NCBI GenBank assembly: GCA_963693035.2
Contig: CAXMMQ010000012.1
Location: forward strand, 59,205 to 123,204
DNA length: 64,000 nucleotides
Direction of reading: 5' to 3'
DNA from: Lichenicoccus sp963693035
GTDB lineage: Bacteria > Pseudomonadota > Alphaproteobacteria > Acetobacterales > Acetobacteraceae
Shown: positions 60,179 to 64,000 of the stretch, in pieces
Position numbering within the stretch: the stretch's first letter is position 1
Layout of the letters: every line of letters begins with the position of its first letter
Program-made: the position numbers and the translations under genes
The notes under the pieces: model-generated
The model's database searches: none
Told to the model about the DNA's origin: nothing
The model's input: only the letters and a program-made list of their open reading frames with translations

Positions 60179-61834
60179 ATGAACGCGATACCGCCCCGGG
60201 CCGGCGCCCGCGACTTCGCCTATTCGCCGATGTTCCCGCTGGCCGAGGATGCGACCCCGTGGCGTCGGCTCGACATCGAGGGAGTGTCCACCCTGCAGGT
60301 GGACGGGCGCACCCTGCTGCGCGTGCGACCCGAGGCGCTGACCGAACTCGCGGCGCAGGCGTTCCGTGATGTCAGCCACCTGTTGCGCCCCGGCCATCTC
60401 GCGCAGTTGCGCCGCATCCTCGACGATCCCGAGGCGTCCGCGAACGATCGCTTCGTGGCGCTCGACCTGCTGAAGAACGCGTCCATCGCCGCCGGCGGCG
60501 TGCTGCCGATGTGCCAGGATACCGGCACCGCGATCGTGTTCGGCAAGAAGGGCCAGCGGGTCTGGATCGAGGGCGACGAGGAGGAGGCACTCTCGTACGG
60601 CGTGCACCGCACCTACACCGAGACCAACCTGCGCTATTCGCAGATGGCACCGCTGACCATGTTCGACGAAGTCAACACCGGCAACAACCTGCCGGTGCAG
60701 TTCGACATCGCGGCGGCTCCCGGCGAGCATCATGCCGACGAGTTCCACCTGATGTTCATTGCCAAGGGCGGCGGCTCGGCCAACAAGACCTTCCTGTTCC
60801 AGGAGACGCGGGCGCTGCTGGCCTCTCCCGCGAAGCTGCTGGAGTGGCTCGGCACCAAGATACGCACGCTCGGCACCTCGGCCTGCCCGCCCTACCACCT
60901 GGCGATAGCGATCGGGGGCACCTCGGCGGAACTGACGCTCAAGACCGTGAAGCTTGCCTCGACGAAGTGGCTCGACGGGCTGCCGCGCGAGGGCAGCAAG
61001 CTCGGCCATGCCTTCCGCGATGTCGAGCTCGAAGGCGAGGTGCACCGGCTGACCCAGCGGCTCGGAATCGGCGCGCAGTTCGGCGGCAAATATTTCTGCC
61101 ACGACGTGCGGGTGGTGCGGCTGCCACGACATGGGGCCAGCCTGCCGGTCGGGATCGGCGTGTCGTGCTCGGCGGATCGCCAGATCAAGGCGAAGATCAC
61201 CCCGGAGGGCATCTTCCTCGAGCAACTCGAGGCCGATCCCGCGCATTTCCTGCCCGAGGCGACCGACGAGGTGCTCGGCGGCGACGTGGTCGAGGTCGAT
61301 CTCAACCGGCCGATGGGCGAGATCCGCGCGCAGCTCTCGCACTATCCGGTCAAGACCAGGCTGTCGCTCACCGGGACGGTGGTGGTGGCGCGCGACATCG
61401 CGCACGCCAAGTTCAAGGAGCGGCTGGATCGCGGCGAGGGCCTGCCGGACTACCTGCGTGACCATCCGGTCTATTACGCCGGACCCGCCAAGACTCCCGA
61501 AGGCATGGCGACCGGATCGTTCGGTCCGACCACCGCCGGGCGCATGGACAGCTATGTGGCCGCTCTGCAGGAAGCCGGCGGCTCGTTGGTCATGTTGGCC
61601 AAGGGCAACCGCTCCAAGGCGGTCCGCGATGCCTGCCAGAAGTTCGGCGGCTTCTATCTCGGCTCGGTCGGCGGTCCGGCGGCGCGGCTGGCGCAGGATT
61701 GCATCCGGCGCGTCGAGACGCTGGAGTATCCCGAGCTCGGCATGGAAGCGGTCTGGCGCATCGAGGTCGAGAATTTTCCGGCGTTCATCGTCATCGACGA
61801 CAAGGGCAACGATTTCTACGACGGTCTGACGTGA
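60179..61834 (+). CDS. Class I (iron-sulfur) fumarate hydratase
   Basis: A 551-residue enzyme interconverting fumarate and malate. The cluster cysteines are in LPMCQDTGTA, KYFCHDVRVV and GVSCSADRQIK. The N-terminal alpha domain and C-terminal beta domain (YYAGPAKTPEGMATGSFGPT, the beta-domain hallmark) are fused as in FumA/FumB. The cluster is oxygen-sensitive, which fits the presence of a cluster-carrier gene in the region. Alone on its strand with a promoter-length gap upstream. Confidence 0.95.
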   Translation: MNAIPPRAGARDFAYSPMFPLAEDATPWRRLDIEGVSTLQVDGRTLLRVRPEALTELAAQAFRDVSHLLRPGHLAQLRRILDDPEASANDRFVALDLLKNASIAAGGVLPMCQDTGTAIVFGKKGQRVWIEGDEEEALSYGVHRTYTETNLRYSQMAPLTMFDEVNTGNNLPVQFDIAAAPGEHHADEFHLMFIAKGGGSANKTFLFQETRALLASPAKLLEWLGTKIRTLGTSACPPYHLAIAIGGTSAELTLKTVKLASTKWLDGLPREGSKLGHAFRDVELEGEVHRLTQRLGIGAQFGGKYFCHDVRVVRLPRHGASLPVGIGVSCSADRQIKAKITPEGIFLEQLEADPAHFLPEATDEVLGGDVVEVDLNRPMGEIRAQLSHYPVKTRLSLTGTVVVARDIAHAKFKERLDRGEGLPDYLRDHPVYYAGPAKTPEGMATGSFGPTTAGRMDSYVAALQEAGGSLVMLAKGNRSKAVRDACQKFGGFYLGSVGGPAARLAQDCIRRVETLEYPELGMEAVWRIEVENFPAFIVIDDKGNDFYDGLT

Positions 61835-61868
61835 TGCGGAGCTCCACCTGATGCAGGACCTGCACTGA

Positions 61869-62262
61869 ATGCGCTTCACCGTCGACCGCCTCGACCACAT
61901 CGTCATCACCTGCCGCGACGTCGAGATCACCGCATCCTGGTATCAGCGCGTGCTGGGCATGGAGCGCGAGGAATATGGCCCGCAACCGCCGCTGCGCGCT
62001 CAAGTTCGGCGGCCAGAAGATCAACCTGCGCCCCTATGGCAGCGACGGCTGGATCACCGCCGACGACGCCATCCCCGGCTGCCAGGACCTGTGCTTCGTG
62101 ACCGCGGTGCAGACCGAGGACATCATCGAGCACCTGCAGACCTGCGGCGTGACGGTGACCGAAGGCCCGATCGAACGCCTGGGCGCGCTGGGCCCGACCG
62201 TTTCGGTCTACTGTCACGATCCGGACGGCAACCTCATAGAGCTCGCCTGCTACGCAGGCTGA
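61869..62262 (+). pseudogene. VOC (glyoxalase-like) protein gene with a single-base frameshift
   Basis: The start RFTVDRLDHIVITCRDVEIT and WYQRVLGMEREEYGP is the first half of a small vicinal-oxygen-chelate protein. The second half, RCALKFGGQKINLRPYG, then LCFVTAVQTEDIIEHL and SVYCHDPDGNLIEL, continues in another frame to TGA 62260-62262. An extra C in CCGCAACC near 61983 restores the frame, and the length is 3n+1. The intact protein would have about 130 residues. Start context has AGGA. Confidence 0.85.
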
Positions 62263-62294
62263 GCCCTTCCTCTGAGCCTGGACGCCCCTGATGA

Positions 62295-62420
62295 GGCTGT
62301 TCGTAGACGCCTGATGCTGGATGAGAGCGGCCCTTGAGGCGGCGGCCGGCGCGACTTTCCGCGCACCGGAGCGCAGGAAAGCCGTGTCGGATCGCCAGCA
62401 GCAGGTGCCTGCGGATAGCC
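62295..62420. repeat. Long palindromic intergenic repeat, copy C
   Basis: A third, more diverged copy of the element at 41417. It keeps GCACCGGAGCGCAGG and the adjacent GTGTCGGATC. Its outer arms GGCTGTTCG and GCCTGATGCTGG pair approximately with CGGATAGCC and CCAGCAGCAGGT. It ends exactly at the stop codon of the porin gene. Confidence 0.65.
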
Positions 62421-64000
62421 TTACTGGAAGGGCAGGTAGCGGAAGCTCAGAAAGATCATGTTGTCGTCGGTGCTCGGGCTGCCGCCCTTGCCATCGAAGG
62501 CGGTCTTGCGGGTGTAGGAATACTGGATGCCGGTCTGCATGGTGCCGAAATCGCCGCGCAGGAACCGCCACCAGCCGCCGATCGTGCCCTGCACCACGCC
62601 CGAGGTGTTGGCCGTGCACGGTATCGCCAGAGGGCTGGTGATCGGCTGCTCGGTCTCGCAGCCGGAGTTGTTGTAGAGCGGGCTGCCGTAGCCGTAGCCC
62701 TTGCCCTTCTCGACGAAGGATCTGCGATGGGTGATCTGCTCGGTGCCGACATAGGCGTAAAGGTCGATGCGCGAAACTGGGTGGGCAAGCAGTCCGGCCA
62801 TCGCGATGACCTCCGGCAGCGGCAGCGGTGCGCCGGTGCGCGAGAAAGTGGCGTCGTTGAGTTGCGCCGAGCCGTAGCGGCCAATGCCCTCGCCGGCGAG
62901 GATGCTCCCCGTCAGCTCCAGCCGGTTCGGAATGATCGGCACGATCGCATCGCCGCCGCCGCCGCCCGCCAACACGGTGTGGTTGTCGCCGCTGCCGATC
63001 AAGCTGGTGCGGTCGTGAAGGAAGCGAGCGAGGCCATAGACCTCGTAATGGCCCCAGCCCGGATCGGCGGTGCCCTTCAGGATCACGTCCGGCGCAATGT
63101 CATCGGAATAGCTGGTGTCTGGGTTGAGCGTGCCGCTGCCGGTGTTCGTAGCGTCGATCGTGCCGTCGAGCGAGCCGGTGCCGTTGCCGCCGGTGAAGTA
63201 GCTCGCCTGCGGGCTCTCGAACGACAGGCCGAGATCGAACCTGTTATTGTCGAAGCCCTTGACGAAGCGCAATTGCGGCGTGCGGGTCCAGGCGAAGCCC
63301 ACCGCGAACTGGCCGTCGATGGTGAGCGGCGTGTTCTCCTGGCGCGGCGTGATGCCGATGCGGTTCTGCGTCAGCAGCGAAAAGGCCTGGCCGCCGAGCA
63401 AGTAGAAGTCCCAGTCGCTGCGCGCCAAGGTCGCGTAGAGCTGGCGCTCGCGCAGCACGTAGCTGTTGCTTTCCTGGCTGTTCGAGCCGGAGCCGGCGCC
63501 CTGGAAGTCCGCCTCCCAATACGCGCTGAGCTTGGTCACGGGATCCGCGTTAGCCTCGACGAGCAGCGTCACGCGGCTGGAGCGGGCGGACTCGCGGAAT
63601 TCCGGCGTGTGGTAGTTCGGGCTGCTGGCGTACGGGATGGCGCCGTTGAAGTTGCTGAGAAGATCGAGGGTCTCGTTGCGGGACCGATAGACGCTGCTCG
63701 CGTCTATGAAGCCGCCAAGCGTCACGCGCACGCCCAGCAGCTCGAACTGGCCCCGGTTCAGCTTCGGGCCGGGATATAGCACCGGCGTCGGCACGCCGCC
63801 CACATTGACGTACGGGCCGTATTTCGGCACGCCGCCCGGCCCCACCGGACCCAGCGAGTAGCCGGAGGGCACATAGCCCGGCGGCGCCGACAGCGGCTGT
63901 GGCGCAAGCGGCTGGCCGTAGCCGTTGGTGGCGCGCTGGGAGACCGACAGCGCCTGCTGGTTGGCGGCGGCAGCCTCGGCGCGGGCGGCGCGCACGTCGG
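62421..64000 (-). CDS. Outer-membrane porin-like protein (5' end outside window)
   Basis: At least 525 residues; the start lies beyond base 64000. The N-terminal part seen here has an Ala-rich, coiled-coil-like stretch (RAARAEAAAANQQALSVSQ), then a Pro/Gly-rich linker. From about residue 80 the sequence is a beta-barrel: alternating strands such as RVTLGGFIDASSVYRS, LSAYWEADFQGAG, DWDFYLLGGQAFS and a final FLSFRYLPFQ ending in an aromatic-Gln. Resembles DcaP-like trimeric porins, which have an N-terminal coiled coil. The substrate is unknown. Confidence 0.78.
   Translation of the reverse strand, partial: DVRAARAEAAAANQQALSVSQRATNGYGQPLAPQPLSAPPGYVPSGYSLGPVGPGGVPKYGPYVNVGGVPTPVLYPGPKLNRGQFELLGVRVTLGGFIDASSVYRSRNETLDLLSNFNGAIPYASSPNYHTPEFRESARSSRVTLLVEANADPVTKLSAYWEADFQGAGSGSNSQESNSYVLRERQLYATLARSDWDFYLLGGQAFSLLTQNRIGITPRQENTPLTIDGQFAVGFAWTRTPQLRFVKGFDNNRFDLGLSFESPQASYFTGGNGTGSLDGTIDATNTGSGTLNPDTSYSDDIAPDVILKGTADPGWGHYEVYGLARFLHDRTSLIGSGDNHTVLAGGGGGDAIVPIIPNRLELTGSILAGEGIGRYGSAQLNDATFSRTGAPLPLPEVIAMAGLLAHPVSRIDLYAYVGTEQITHRRSFVEKGKGYGYGSPLYNNSGCETEQPITSPLAIPCTANTSGVVQGTIGGWWRFLRGDFGTMQTGIQYSYTRKTAFDGKGGSPSTDDNMIFLSFRYLPFQ

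Overview
The window is a high-GC, gene-dense stretch of an alphaproteobacterial chromosome, most likely from the Rhodospirillales and probably Acetobacteraceae-like. This rests on a circularly permuted two-piece tmRNA gene, the alphaproteobacterial form of SspB, a DUF1127 protein, an RHH_4 regulator and the general gene content. The assignment is by recognition only; no search was run. There are no CRISPR arrays, insertion sequences, phage genes or rRNAs.

Layout. 1-5 kb: a decayed EmrA/EmrB efflux remnant, a DUF1127 protein, two small secreted proteins, a His-rich CDF metal exporter and an FAD-dependent oxidoreductase. 5-13.5 kb: a secreted S53 peptidase, then a five-gene iron operon (beta-propeller protein, Tat-exported DyP/EfeB-like peroxidase, ferric ABC importer) behind a near-perfect Fur box. 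13.4-17.3 kb: DUF4188/TetR and SDR/AraC divergent pairs, each with a visible operator-like sequence, and a second SDR. 17.2-24 kb: cvpA-purF, and metH with an overlapping HisE-like gene and a divergent COG0523-like protein. 24.1-35.3 kb: a collinear type I secretion ATPase and adaptor, Sel1-repeat protein, large multidomain glycosyltransferase, ChW-like-domain protein and GT4 glycosyltransferase. This is the most system-like accessory block.

35.3-46.5 kb: ppa, a glycine-zipper protein, tRNA-Ile(CAT), ettA, GNAT, mlaA-mlaC, metF, a decayed ohr next to intact ohrR, a frameshifted GH63-type glucosidase and a TerB/DnaJ protein. 46.6-50.2 kb: the queuosine operon queA-tgt-queG-RHH; queA carries a 15-bp minisatellite and a frameshift. 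50.3-55 kb: a lipoprotein, a MazEF-like pair with a frameshifted antitoxin, a deletion-derived GIY-YIG remnant, a FUSC protein and a DegP-type protease. 54.6-64 kb: an SGNH hydrolase/OpgC pair, mrp, thyX, the two-piece ssrA beside sspB, class I fumarase, a frameshifted VOC protein and a 5'-truncated outer-membrane porin.

Two themes cross the window. First, three copies of a long imperfect-palindrome repeat lie in gaps and abut stop codons; their outer stems pair with different sequences, which suggests structural conservation. Second, seven loci carry small indels or internal deletions. Four of them have exactly one net single-base indel, so assembly error must be excluded before calling these real pseudogenes.
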